DNA from: Oscillatoria sp. FACHB-1407
GTDB lineage: Bacteria > Cyanobacteriota > Cyanobacteriia > Elainellales > Elainellaceae
Reading direction: 5' to 3'
Length of the DNA stretch: 64,000 bases
Assembly (NCBI RefSeq): GCF_014697545.1
Contig: NZ_JACJSA010000020.1
Location: 1-64,000, forward strand
A program made the position numbers and the translations under genes. The notes under the pieces were generated by a model that made no database searches, had not been told where the DNA came from, and worked only from the letters and a program-made list of their open reading frames with translations. Of this stretch, positions 47,818-56,477 are shown piece by piece (within the stretch, counting starts at the first letter, position 1; each line of letters starts with the position of its first letter).

Positions 47818-48798
47818 ATGCCTATGTCCCTTGACTTCACAGTAGCGATCCCAACCTTTAATGGGGCAAAACGATTGCCAGCCCTGCTCGAACGCCTGCG
47901 ATCGCTCACCAACCCAGGAGCGATCGCCTGGGAGATTCTCATCGTTGACAACAACAGCAATGACGATACGGCTCAAGTCATCGCTGACTATCAGGCAAAT
48001 TGGAACTACCCTTTTGCCCTGCGCTACTGCTTTGAACCAGAACAGGGAGCCGCCTTTGCCCGACAGCGAGCCGTCCGAGAAGCACAGGGCGATTTGATTG
48101 GATTTCTGGATGACGATAACCTGCCCGCCCCCGACTGGTTGACTGCCGCCCATACCTTTGCCATCGAGCATCCCGAAGCAGGAGCCTTTAGCGGTCAAAT
48201 CCATGGGGAATTCGAAGTAGAACCCCCCGAAAACTTCCGCAAAATTCAGCCTTATCTTGCCATTCGCGGACACGGTTCTGCTCCACGGTTGTTTAGCCCC
48301 CCTGATTTACGGTTGCCTCCTGCTGCTTGCTTGATTGTGCGAAAACAGGTGTGGCTAGATAGCGTTCCGGCGCGTCAAATTCTCACAGGCAAACGACCAG
48401 GCGTTTTGGTGCAAGGGGAAGATTACGAACCCCTCCTCTACATCTATAAAGCGGGTTGGGAAATCTGGTATACCCCGACCCTGCACACCTATCACCAGAT
48501 CCCCAAGTGGCGATTTGAGCGAGATTACTTACTGGCAGTTGCTCGTGGCAACGGATTAGCCACCTGTCAGCTGCGAATGATTCTGGCTCAACCCTGGGAG
48601 AAGCCAATCATCTTTGTGCGAACGTTGTTGGGTAATTTGCGTCGCGTCTGCGTTCATACCTTGAAATACCGCAATCAACTCAAAACCGAACTGGTTCCCG
48701 CCTTTGAGCTAGAGTTCTTTTGGGGGAGTTTACTCAGTCCCTTTTACTTTCTAAAACTCAACCTGCAAAACAAATCTAGTCGTTCTCATGGAGCTTGA
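47818..48798 (+). CDS. HpsE-like family-2 glycosyltransferase, copy 2
   Basis: 326 residues, clearly paralogous to the upstream gene: DFTVAIPTFNGAKRLPALLE, LIVDNNSNDDT, EQGAAFARQRAV, IGFLDDDNLPAPDW and GEDYEPLLYIYKAGWEIWY. ATG 47818 start; ATG 47824 is also possible. It is separated from copy 1 by 174 bases and nearly overlaps the next glycosyltransferase. Probably adds a sugar during exopolysaccharide assembly; the donor is unknown. Confidence 0.85.
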   Translation: MPMSLDFTVAIPTFNGAKRLPALLERLRSLTNPGAIAWEILIVDNNSNDDTAQVIADYQANWNYPFALRYCFEPEQGAAFARQRAVREAQGDLIGFLDDDNLPAPDWLTAAHTFAIEHPEAGAFSGQIHGEFEVEPPENFRKIQPYLAIRGHGSAPRLFSPPDLRLPPAACLIVRKQVWLDSVPARQILTGKRPGVLVQGEDYEPLLYIYKAGWEIWYTPTLHTYHQIPKWRFERDYLLAVARGNGLATCQLRMILAQPWEKPIIFVRTLLGNLRRVCVHTLKYRNQLKTELVPAFELEFFWGSLLSPFYFLKLNLQNKSSRSHGA

Positions 48799-48803
48799 GG
48801 CGT

Positions 48804-49802
48804 GTGTCACTCATTTCTGTGATTATTCCAGCCTATAACGCCGCCGATACCATTTCAGAGACGATCGCCTCTGTTCTCAACCAGACTTACTCCAACTTAG
48901 AGCTAATCGTCATAGATGATGGCTCTCAAGATGCAACGGTGGATATTGTCACCGCCATTGCCGATCCCCGTATCCAGGTTTTTTCCTACCCCAACAGCGG
49001 TGTTGCCATCAGTCGCAATCGTGGGCTTACCCATGCTACTGGAGACTTCATCGCTTTTTTAGATGCTGATGACATCTGGACACCCGATAAACTAGAAGCC
49101 CAACGGCAAGCATTACAAGCTAATCCCAACGCTAAAGTTGCTTATTGTTGGACTGATTGGATCGATCACAACAGCGATCGCATCGGTCCCTGTTGTCACA
49201 TCACAGCTAACGGCAACGTCTATGCGGCTCTGCTCTTAAGTTGCTTTGTGGTCAGCGGATCAAACCCCTTAATTGCCCGTGAAGCCATCCTCGATGTGGG
49301 TGGATTTGATGAAACCCTGACAGCTAGCCAGGATTTTGACCTGTACTTACGGCTAGCCGCCCGCTATGAGTTTGTCGCTGTTCCCTCCCCTAAGGTGCTC
49401 TATCGTCGCTTGCCCAACTCTATGTCAACCAATCTAAAACGATGGGAGACCACGAGCTTGTTAGTCCGAGAAAAGTATTTTGAAAAGGCACCCGAACCCC
49501 TGCCGCGATCGCTCAGACGTCATAGCATTGGTAACTTTTACAAAGCCATGATTTTCAGAATTTTGAACGATCCTCCCCATCCGAAACAGGGAGTTGAGGC
49601 ACTGCGAGTACTTGGGCAAAACCTGCGCTATGATTCGCGGTTGTTGCATCAACGGATCACGCTCAAATTATTGGCAAAAGCGGTGCTCATGATGGTGTTG
49701 CCCCCGGCGATCGCCACTCAGTTATTTACCCGATTTAAAGCCTTATCGAATATCAATGCAATTGTGAGTTTAACGATCTCTGATCCGAGGTTATTAACTT
49801 AA
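48804..49802 (+). CDS. Family-2 glycosyltransferase, paralog A
   Basis: 332 residues from GTG 48804, giving MSLISVIIPAYNAADTISET, like its two paralogs; the open frame also allows TTG 48795. GT-A motifs: LIVIDDGSQDAT, DPRIQVFSYPNSGVAISRNR and IAFLDADDIWTPDKL (DxD metal site). The acceptor half has SQDFDLYLRLAARYEFV. Its stop overlaps the next ATG (TAATG). Part of a run of five glycosyltransferases that probably builds one surface polysaccharide. Confidence 0.88.
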   Translation: MSLISVIIPAYNAADTISETIASVLNQTYSNLELIVIDDGSQDATVDIVTAIADPRIQVFSYPNSGVAISRNRGLTHATGDFIAFLDADDIWTPDKLEAQRQALQANPNAKVAYCWTDWIDHNSDRIGPCCHITANGNVYAALLLSCFVVSGSNPLIAREAILDVGGFDETLTASQDFDLYLRLAARYEFVAVPSPKVLYRRLPNSMSTNLKRWETTSLLVREKYFEKAPEPLPRSLRRHSIGNFYKAMIFRILNDPPHPKQGVEALRVLGQNLRYDSRLLHQRITLKLLAKAVLMMVLPPAIATQLFTRFKALSNINAIVSLTISDPRLLT

Positions 49803-50794
49803 TGTCTATGCCTCAAATTTCAGTTATTACACCCGTTTACAACGGTGAAAAAACGATTCGAGAGACGATCGCCTCCGTCCTCAATCAAACCTTTACCGAC
49901 TTTGAATACATCATTATTAATGATAGTTCTGACGATCAAACCTTAGAGATCATCGCCTCATTTTCCGATCCTCGTATTCAAGTTTTTTCCTATCCTAAAG
50001 GCAACCTTCCCATCAGCCGCAATCGGGGTATTACACACGCCTCTGGAGAATATCTTGCCTTTTTGGATGCCGATGATGTGTGGACACCCGATAAATTAGA
50101 AGCCCAACTGAACGCCCTCAAAGCGAATCCTGAAGCGGCTGTAGCCTACAGTTGGACAGATTACATTGATGAATATAGTCAATTTTTGCGAGTGGGGAGC
50201 CATTTCACTGCTAATCAAGATGTGTACGCGCAACTGCTACTCATGAACTTTATTGAGAACGGGTCAAACACGCTCATCAAAGCCGAGGCGATCGCCCAGG
50301 TTGGAGGCTTTGACCCCAACTTACCTTCTGCCGAAGATTGGGATATGTGGTTGCGCTTAGCGGCTCAATATCCCTTTGTGGCTGTTCCCAAAGTTCAGGT
50401 TTTATATCGAGTATCTTCTCAAGCGATGACTCGTAACATCCCCCGCATGGAAGCTGCCTGTTTACAGGTAATAGAGCGAGCCTTTAGTCGCAGTCCTGAC
50501 TCGCTACAATTCCTTAAACCCTTAACATTGGGTAACTTCTATAAATATCTAACCTGTAAAGCTTTGGAGGGAAAACCGCAACGCAAAAATGCATTACAAG
50601 CCGCTCGGTTTTTAACCCAAATTATCAAGAATGATCCGACGTTAATCAAAGAAAAAGTATTTGGAAAACTGTTATTTCGGATTGCAACTACCATTTTGTT
50701 TCCATCTGCGATCGCCGAAACAGTTTTCACCAAAACCGGAAAATTGTCAGACATTAAAACGCTGTATGGTTATCTTCGACTTAACCCCTCGTAG
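49802..50794 (+). CDS. Family-2 glycosyltransferase, paralog B
   Basis: 330 residues, ATG inside the preceding stop (TAATG), so translationally coupled. Same layout as paralog A: ISVITPVYNGEKTIRETIAS, YIIINDSSDDQTLEI, PISRNRGITHASGEYLAF, LDADDVWTPDKLEAQL and EDWDMWLRLAAQYPF. The high similarity to both neighbours indicates recent tandem duplication followed by divergence of the acceptor region. Substrate unknown. Confidence 0.88.
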   Translation: MSMPQISVITPVYNGEKTIRETIASVLNQTFTDFEYIIINDSSDDQTLEIIASFSDPRIQVFSYPKGNLPISRNRGITHASGEYLAFLDADDVWTPDKLEAQLNALKANPEAAVAYSWTDYIDEYSQFLRVGSHFTANQDVYAQLLLMNFIENGSNTLIKAEAIAQVGGFDPNLPSAEDWDMWLRLAAQYPFVAVPKVQVLYRVSSQAMTRNIPRMEAACLQVIERAFSRSPDSLQFLKPLTLGNFYKYLTCKALEGKPQRKNALQAARFLTQIIKNDPTLIKEKVFGKLLFRIATTILFPSAIAETVFTKTGKLSDIKTLYGYLRLNPS

Positions 50795-50800
50795 CCCAAC

Positions 50801-50893
50801 TTATAGCCGTAGCCACCTGGGTTAGGACGAGGTGTAGGGGTGGAACCCCATACCCCCTCTGCCCTAAATAAAGGGGCGATAGCGATATAGCAA
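50801..50893. repeat. Dispersed TATAGCCGTAGCCAC/GGACGGGG repeat, copy c
   Basis: TTATAGCCGTAGCCACCTGG then GTTAGGACGAGGTGTAGGGG and TGGAACCCCATACCCCC. It lacks the terminal AACTGT palindrome but ends GATATAGCAA. Non-coding. Confidence 0.7.
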
Positions 50894-50910
50894 ATCCGGC
50901 TCAACGACCA

Positions 50911-50990
50911 CAATAGAGTAGGGGTAAGTTTTGCTGTTAAACCTCACTGAATTCAAGAGTTGTCTGCTAAACCCACCCCTACCGTAACTA
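50911..50990 (+). repeat. Partial AAACCCGCCCGTAC-family repeat
   Basis: GGGGTAAGTTTTGCTGTTAAA and TCTGCTAAACCCACCCCTACC match the middle of the repeat at 43594. It separates glycosyltransferase paralogs B and C together with the preceding repeat, so paralog C has its own leader. Confidence 0.6.
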
Positions 50991-51084
50991 TGGTTAATCG
51001 AATGAATTTGATCTTAATTCGGACATGTGAGCATCTTGCCCAAATCGTCAATCCAAAATCCAAAATCAATATAAGGAGGATTAA

Positions 51085-52020
51085 TTGCCACTAATCTCAG
51101 TTGTTCTTCCGGTTTACAACGGTGAAAAAACAATTCAACGTACTATCGAGTCCGTTCTAAAACAAACATTCTCAGACTTTGAGTTGTTAATTATCAACGA
51201 TGGTTCAAGCGATCGCACCGTAGAAATCGTGACTCAGATCAATGACCCCCGCATCCGGTTATTCTCCTATCCGAATTCCGGAGTATCCGCCAGTCGTAAT
51301 CGTGGCATAGCTCAGGCAACTGGAGAGTTTATCTCCTTCATCGACGCTGATGACCTGTGGACACCCGATAAACTGGCTGCCCAACTCAACGCACTGCAAA
51401 CTCACCCGGATGCAGCCGTTGCCTATAGCTGGACAGACTGGATCGATGAGAGCGATCGCCCCTTACGTCCTGCTGGACGCAGCACTGCCAGCGGCAAAGT
51501 GTATGAGAAACTCCTATTGCGTGACTTTATTGAAAGTGGTTCCAACGTTTTAATCCGACGACAGGCACTAGAGATCGTTGGCACCTTTGATGAAACCCTC
51601 CCACCAACTGAAGATTGGGACTTGTGGTTGCGTTTGGCTGCCCAATATGAGTTTGTAGTCGTTCCGTCGCCCCAAATTCTTTACCGCGTTTCTACTCAAT
51701 CTGCCTCTTGTAACGTCTGGAAGATGGAAGCTGTGAGCCTGAAAGTGATAGAGCGCGCATTTAACCAGGCTCCAACATCCGTTCAACCGCTAAAACCCCA
51801 AGTTCTCGCGAGTCGCTACCAATATCTCACCCTAAAAGCATTGGAGGGAGCATTGGAACGACGATATGGGCTGGTTGCTACTCGCTTTTTTTGGACAGCT
51901 ATCCGTCATGATCCCAGTTGGCTTAGACGATCAAAATTGATGGCAACCATTTGGGCAAAGATCGCGATCGCGCTTCTCATCTCTCCCAAACGGGCATGGC
52001 GATCGCTCAAGCAGGTGTAA
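51085..52020 (+). CDS. Family-2 glycosyltransferase, paralog C
   Basis: 311 residues. TTG start at 51085, fixed by AAGGAGG five bases upstream and by the family-like MPLISVVLPVYNGEKTIQRT. Motifs: LLIINDGSSDRTVEIV, SNSGVSASRNR-like SGVSASRNRGIAQATGEFIS, FIDADDLWTPDKLAAQL and EDWDLWLRLAAQYEFV. About 290 bases of repeats separate it from paralog B. Ends with a basic amphipathic tail. Confidence 0.88.
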   Translation: MPLISVVLPVYNGEKTIQRTIESVLKQTFSDFELLIINDGSSDRTVEIVTQINDPRIRLFSYPNSGVSASRNRGIAQATGEFISFIDADDLWTPDKLAAQLNALQTHPDAAVAYSWTDWIDESDRPLRPAGRSTASGKVYEKLLLRDFIESGSNVLIRRQALEIVGTFDETLPPTEDWDLWLRLAAQYEFVVVPSPQILYRVSTQSASCNVWKMEAVSLKVIERAFNQAPTSVQPLKPQVLASRYQYLTLKALEGALERRYGLVATRFFWTAIRHDPSWLRRSKLMATIWAKIAIALLISPKRAWRSLKQV

Positions 52021-52029
52021 AATCCTCCC

Positions 52030-52872
52030 TCAAATTCGCCCTTGCAGCACGACGGGTCCCCCTTTTGTGGTGGGGTCAGTCGCCCCATCTACTGTAATGA
52101 TCATCTGAGTTGGATTGTCACCGCACTGACGGGAGGAAGGCGTGAGTTGGATAATCCCCTGAGTGTTGCTGTTGAACTGACCACAATAGGTCAGGGTTGT
52201 TTGAGTGGGTAGGGCTGCCCATAAGCGATACACCCTGCCCGAAGGCAACTCTGGCAAATTTCTCACCAGAATGATCACCTCTTGCTCATCAGACACCACC
52301 AACCGACCGGAAGCCGTATTTGCCAGGTCAGACCCCTCCAGACTGTAGATCAGAGTTCCGGGTTGTTGTAGCGTATTCACCACAGGGCGAATGCTTTGAG
52401 CCTGCGTCTGTGCCTGTTGCAGGTCACGCTCCAGGGTTTGAATCGTCGCATTTGCCTGTTGCAGTTGAGATTGCAACGAGTAAAGCTGAAACCCTAACAG
52501 AGCGATAACACTGGCCGCGATCGCCCCTCCAACACTGGTCAAGACCCTAAAGCGATCGTTCATGACAGGCTTAGAACCCTGTTCTCTAAAGGAGCCTGAA
52601 ACTGGTATAGAGGATTGGGATGGCTCAACCATCTCCCACTCTGCCTGTGCCGTCGCCCGAATCTGGCCCAACAACTGCTGTGAGGGTTGATACATCGGTA
52701 GGGTGTCTGCAAAGAGATTGAGCGTTGATTGTAGCTCCTCCAACTCGTTAGACAACTCAGGATGTTCTTCAATTAACGCTTCCCAGGAGGCAACCTCCTC
52801 ATCACTGAGGTTGTTTAAGACATAACCTGCTGCGAGATCTTGCCAATTGTCGGGAAGTTCCGAGCGTGCCAT
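52030..52872 (-). CDS. RskA-like anti-sigma factor
   Basis: 280 residues. Cytosolic N-terminus (1-100: LAAGYVLNNLSDEEVASWEA, ELSNELEELQSTLNLFADTL) of the anti-sigma type without zinc cysteines; one membrane helix (about 110-128, GGAIAASVIALLGFQLYSL); coiled coil; and a periplasmic RskA C-terminal domain (160-280: LPSGRVYRLWAALP, VDGATDPTTKGGPVVLQGRI). It should hold the adjacent ECF sigma factor at the membrane until regulated proteolysis releases it. It starts 12 bases after the sigma gene and is co-transcribed. Confidence 0.9.
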   Translation of the reverse strand: MARSELPDNWQDLAAGYVLNNLSDEEVASWEALIEEHPELSNELEELQSTLNLFADTLPMYQPSQQLLGQIRATAQAEWEMVEPSQSSIPVSGSFREQGSKPVMNDRFRVLTSVGGAIAASVIALLGFQLYSLQSQLQQANATIQTLERDLQQAQTQAQSIRPVVNTLQQPGTLIYSLEGSDLANTASGRLVVSDEQEVIILVRNLPELPSGRVYRLWAALPTQTTLTYCGQFNSNTQGIIQLTPSSRQCGDNPTQMIITVDGATDPTTKGGPVVLQGRI

Positions 52873-52884
52873 AGTGAGCGATTG

Positions 52885-53472
52885 TTACCGTAAGTTTTGT
52901 AGGTGTTGACGAAGTTTATTAAGACCTTGGCGGGAGCGGCTTTTAACAGTGCCAAGAGGTAAGTTTAAGCGTTTGGCAATTTCGGTTTGGCTGATTCCTT
53001 CATAATAAGCAATTTCTAAAATCTCCCGTTCGCTATCTGACAAAACAGTGAGTGCCTCTTGTAGCAAATGAGACTGTTCATTCACTGACACATCGTCTAA
53101 CGGGGGAGCCGTCTCCTGTTCAGAAGCCGATAGTCGCTGCCAGCGTTGTAAGAACCGATGGCGTGTCCCCTGATGACGCAATCTGTCAATCGATCGCGAT
53201 CGCGTCAGTGTGATTAAAAACGTTTTCAGCGAACCGCGACTACTTTGATAAGTGTCCTTTTGCCAAAGTGTGAGAAATACCTCCTGGGTAATGTCTTCAG
53301 CCTCCTCTGTGCTTGCCAAAATTCGGTATGCCAGGCTATAAACCTGTTTTGCGTAGCGGTCATAAAGCACATCCAGGGCACTCATTCGACCTTCTCTCAA
53401 CGCTACCAAAACATCCTCATCGGATGAGCGTTTGAGAGTTGCAATGTCGGGTGAAGGAAACTCAGAAGCCAT
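52885..53472 (-). CDS. ECF-type RNA polymerase sigma factor
   Basis: 195 residues from ATG 53472 (MASEFPSPDIATLKR); the open frame runs 22 codons further upstream towards the MITE-like repeat. Region 2 is LYDRYAKQVYSLAYRILAST with EDITQEVFLTLWQ; region 4 is LSDSEREILEIAYYEGISQT with EIAKRLNLPLGTVKSRSRQG. No region 3. Paired with a membrane anti-sigma factor, so it responds to an envelope signal. Its probable targets include its own operon and the fasciclin gene 690 bases away. Confidence 0.93.
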   Translation of the reverse strand: MASEFPSPDIATLKRSSDEDVLVALREGRMSALDVLYDRYAKQVYSLAYRILASTEEAEDITQEVFLTLWQKDTYQSSRGSLKTFLITLTRSRSIDRLRHQGTRHRFLQRWQRLSASEQETAPPLDDVSVNEQSHLLQEALTVLSDSEREILEIAYYEGISQTEIAKRLNLPLGTVKSRSRQGLNKLRQHLQNLR

Positions 53473-53537
53473 TGTGGACGCGCAAACAGTAAGCCAGTCT
53501 GATCGTACACCCAAGCAACGATGGCTATCGCTTCCCA

Positions 53538-53707
53538 TATAACATCAATTCGGGTTAAACACCTGGCGGATGAAGTCGCGGCTATGAGAGCCAAGTCTGC
53601 CTGCGCGGACTACCGGAAATCAAGGTTTGCCGAACCGACGCAGGTCGGTTTTGCGCTTGTAGCGGCGGTTTTAACCGCCAAGATCCTTATCCCGAACTCA
53701 GGTTATA
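53538..53707. repeat. MITE-like palindromic element, copy 2
   Basis: 170 bp, ends TATAACATCAATTCGGG and, inverted, TATAACCTGAGTTCGGG. Inner blocks AAGTCTGC, GCGGACT.CCGGAAA and GGCGGTTTTAACCGCC are shared with copy 1 at 34769. It lies 66 bases upstream of the sigma-factor start and may carry or disrupt its promoter. Confidence 0.8.
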
Positions 53708-53803
53708 TAGAACAACCGGAGGGTTGGTCAGGACGGGAACCCCTGGTTAGGGACGTAGCCCCACACCCCCTGATTCTTACAAATCAAATGAACTGCTATA
53801 TAA
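53705..53803. repeat. Dispersed GGACGGG repeat, copy d
   Basis: Directly abuts the MITE-like element: AACAACCGGAGGGTTGGTCA then GGACGGGAACCCC, CCACACCCCCTG and AACTGCTATATA. The remaining gap to the fasciclin gene (53804-54157) holds no gene; the sigma factor's target promoter, if any, should lie there. Confidence 0.65.
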
Positions 53804-54157
53804 ATACGAGAGCGATCGCTATTTGGATGTAGTAACACGGAGCATATAACAATCGGAGCATTTCTCTAAAGATTTTTTTAAACTTTTAAATCCAGTTGGG
53901 GGCGATCGCCGTATTTCATATAGAGGGTTGTTTATTCCATCCTCTTTAGCCATTGATGTTCTTCACCATTCACCGTGAAGCCGCAGTGATGTCTCTCAAA
54001 CACTCGTTCTGAGCGTATTTCATTCCAATTCCGAGACTCATTGCTGACTATTTCAATTTCAAGCACTCATCATTATTTGCGTTCATTGCTGACCCTGGTT
54101 TAGCGATCGCTTTTGAGTGCCAACTTTTATCCAACATTGTCTATGGAGGATTAATCC

Positions 54158-54730
54158 ATGCGTTTTCAACTGTTTAAATTGAGTTGTGTTGCCAGTGTAG
54201 TAGCGACTGCAATGGTAGCTTCTATCAGCCTTCCAGCCTATGCAGGTGCTTCAATGCGTTCTGAAGCGGCTCCAGCGACAACGGCGCAATCCCAACCATC
54301 AACTCAAACAGCGCAGGCAGGCACCATTGTTGATGTTGCTGCCTCCAACTCCGCATTTACAACGCTGGTTCAGGCTGTTCAAGCCGCAGGGTTAGTAGAA
54401 ACCCTCTCCGGAGAAGGTCCATTCACGGTGTTTGCTCCCACCAACGAAGCCTTTGCAGCACTGCCTCCAGGAACCTTAGAAACCCTGTTGCGCCCTGAAA
54501 ACCGAGACACCTTACGGCAGATTTTGACCTACCACGTTGTCGCAGGTGCCGTTGAATCCAGCGATATCCAACCCGGTGAAGTCACTACTGTACAGGGTAG
54601 CCCCGTGAATTTGAATGTGGCAAACGGTCAGGTGACCGTCAACAACGCGACCGTGCGAGCAGCAGATATTACCGCTAGCAATGGCGTAATTCACGTCATC
54701 GATCGCGTTATTCTTCCCCCTGGATTGTAA
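54158..54730 (+). CDS. Secreted fasciclin-domain protein
   Basis: 190 residues. Signal peptide to about residue 30 (ASISLPAYA). A Gln/Thr/Ala-rich linker (35-55) precedes one fasciclin (FAS1) domain with both conserved boxes: [15 protein letters not shown] and the H-box YHVVAGAV, ending [19 protein letters not shown] eight bases before the ATG. FAS1 domains act in adhesion at the cell surface. Its position beside an ECF sigma/RskA pair parallels MPT70/MPT83, FAS1 proteins controlled by SigK-RskA in mycobacteria. Confidence 0.92.
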   Translation: MRFQLFKLSCVASVVATAMVASISLPAYAGASMRSEAAPATTAQSQPSTQTAQAGTIVDVAASNSAFTTLVQAVQAAGLVETLSGEGPFTVFAPTNEAFAALPPGTLETLLRPENRDTLRQILTYHVVAGAVESSDIQPGEVTTVQGSPVNLNVANGQVTVNNATVRAADITASNGVIHVIDRVILPPGL

Positions 54731-54898
54731 GAGCCGAGAGATAAAGGATGAAATGCAGCCAAATCCTTAACGGTTAGCCTGCATCCCGATTCTCCAAATG
54801 TTGGCTTACACCTAGAGCTTCTTGTAAGGGCGTTTTGCAAAACGCCCCTACAGGACTCATATTGCCTATTTTTGGCGATCGCCTCTAGCTTTTGTGCT

Positions 54899-54943
54899 TC
54901 ATCTTTTATCCTTCTTCTTTCATCTTTTATCCTTCTTCTTTCT
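54899..54943 (+). repeat. Short T/C-rich tandem repeat
   Basis: CATCTTTTATCCTTCTTCTT occurs twice in tandem in the leader of the two-repeat protein. Translated with the longer open frame it would give IFYPSSF repeats, which argues that this part is non-coding. The rest of 54731-54972 shows no gene. Confidence 0.6.
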
Positions 54944-54972
54944 TCTCTTTTCCCTCTGATGGAGTTCTAAAA

Positions 54973-56052
54973 ATGACAACGAATGGTACCACTTCAGTTG
55001 CATTAAGTACTGATCTTGTTAACGCATTAAGTTCACTCAATGTACAGGCAAGCGGCTTTGGCGACACTCGGATTAACAACGGAGTGGCTAGCTTTTCCAT
55101 CACAGGAGGTTCTGTTGATCTCAACCAAACCAGAGTTGAAATTGCGCACAGTGGCGGTTTGACCCTGAGAGCAGGCAGCACCGAAGTCAGCTTAACGGAT
55201 TTCGTTATTACAAACTTAGGAGGTCAAACTGTATTAACTGGATTAGTCACCGCCAATGGAGCAGTTGTTGCTCGTGCTCCCCTCTTTAACCTGACCGTTG
55301 GCAGTATTGGAACATCGAGAAGACAAAGACGAGACAATCTTGACATTAACAACGTCAGCGTTACGCTGAGTGATGTCGCAGCCAGTGCCCTCAATCAAGC
55401 CTTTGGTGTCACTGCCTTTGCTGCTGGATTCAACATTGGTACAGCTCAAGTCGATGCTTTTTTCAACCGAACTAACGGTAGCATTAGCGATCGCCAATTG
55501 CCCGTTCGAGACTTTCTTGGTAACACCTCTCTGTTTCCTGAAGCGACCCAGGATGTGTTGCCACGCGGCAGAACCAGAGTGGAATTAAGTGATTCCCTCG
55601 TCAATGCGTTGGGTTCTCTAAATGTTCAGGCAACCGGATTTAGCGGCACTCGCATTCGCAATGGAGTAGCTGACTTCCTCATTACTGGAGGAGCAACCGA
55701 TCTCGACACCACCACCGTTGAAATCCTTCATGCGGGTGGATTGACCTTTAGAACCGACAGCACCGAAGTCAATCTGACCGACTTTGTGATAAGCAATTTG
55801 AATACCCAACCCGTCATTACCGGAACCGTCATTGCCAATGGTCGGTTGCTGACTCGCGTTCCTCTATTTGGCTTACAAATTGGAGGAGTCACAGCGACCG
55901 ATCGCGGCAGTTTCACTAACCTGGATCTCACCAACGTTGACGTTACCCTCAGTGCCAGAGCCGCACGCACCCTCAATCGAGCCTTTAGGGTAAATGCCTT
56001 TACCGCCGGATTTGAGATTGGCACCGCTCAAGTCGATGCCTTCGTTGCTTAG
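54973..56052 (+). CDS. Two-repeat beta-rich protein of unknown function
   Basis: 359 residues from ATG 54973, supported by GGAG eight bases upstream; an 81-base longer frame is low-complexity leader. Two homologous halves of about 160 residues (1-165 and 200-359) share VALSTDLVNALSSLNVQASG with RVELSDSLVNALGSLNVQAT, HSGGLTLRAGSTEVSLTDFV with HAGGLTFRTDSTEVNLTDFV, and GFNIGTAQVDAF with GFEIGTAQVDAF. No signal peptide is visible. The HSGGL and DFVI features weakly recall HtaA-type domains; that is an impression only. Confidence 0.75.
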   Translation: MTTNGTTSVALSTDLVNALSSLNVQASGFGDTRINNGVASFSITGGSVDLNQTRVEIAHSGGLTLRAGSTEVSLTDFVITNLGGQTVLTGLVTANGAVVARAPLFNLTVGSIGTSRRQRRDNLDINNVSVTLSDVAASALNQAFGVTAFAAGFNIGTAQVDAFFNRTNGSISDRQLPVRDFLGNTSLFPEATQDVLPRGRTRVELSDSLVNALGSLNVQATGFSGTRIRNGVADFLITGGATDLDTTTVEILHAGGLTFRTDSTEVNLTDFVISNLNTQPVITGTVIANGRLLTRVPLFGLQIGGVTATDRGSFTNLDLTNVDVTLSARAARTLNRAFRVNAFTAGFEIGTAQVDAFVA

Positions 56053-56075
56053 TACAACTCGTCGTAAATAGGGGT

Positions 56076-56135
56076 GGGAATTCGGGGTGCAGGGGTTCCA
56101 CCCCTGACTGGGGGAGAAGCCCCCATACCCTCTTG
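56076..56135. repeat. Partial GGACGGGG-family repeat
   Basis: GGGGTGCAGGGGTTCCACCC and TGGGGGAGAAGCCCCCATAC match the middle of the repeat at 46079. Non-coding, starts 23 bases after the two-repeat gene and may serve as its terminator. Confidence 0.65.
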
Positions 56136-56174
56136 GTTTTATTTCCAAGCCCTATCTGTGAATCACAGTACTTA

Positions 56175-56282
56175 GGCTTGTGGATTGAATCAATCCGCAA
56201 ACAGTACGGGTGGGTTTAGCAGACCAGTCTGCACCTTGTAACGGATTGGACAGCAAAACCCGCCCCTGACCCAATATCGAAC
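56175..56282 (-). repeat. Dispersed AAACCCGCCCGTAC repeat, copy 2 (inverted)
   Basis: Its reverse complement reads AAGTTCGATATTGGGTCAGG and then GGGTTTTGCTGTCCAATCC, TCTGCTAAACCCACCCGTAC and TTTGCGGATTGATT, matching 43594-43702. It is followed by TTATAGCCGTAGCCAC at 56282. The gap to the GAF gene contains no other gene. Confidence 0.75.
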
Positions 56283-56477
56283 TTATAGCCGTAGCCACTC
56301 ACCTTCTATGGGGGGAGCTACTGATCCATGTTGGGAAGAATACCACCCTTTCTTCCAGTTCTCATCTGGCTGTATTTGTGCGAGGATGCAGGCGATCGCG
56401 ATGTGTGTCAGCAAAACGGGTGTCCTGCGCATCGTGGTGTAGCAGATTGCAAAAACCGCCAGAGAGGAACCTGACGT

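Noticed and set aside
47785-48273. 162-codon minus-strand open frame opposite an HpsE-like gene
   Set aside because: Complementary to a clearly conserved glycosyltransferase; the long opposite frame follows from its codon use.
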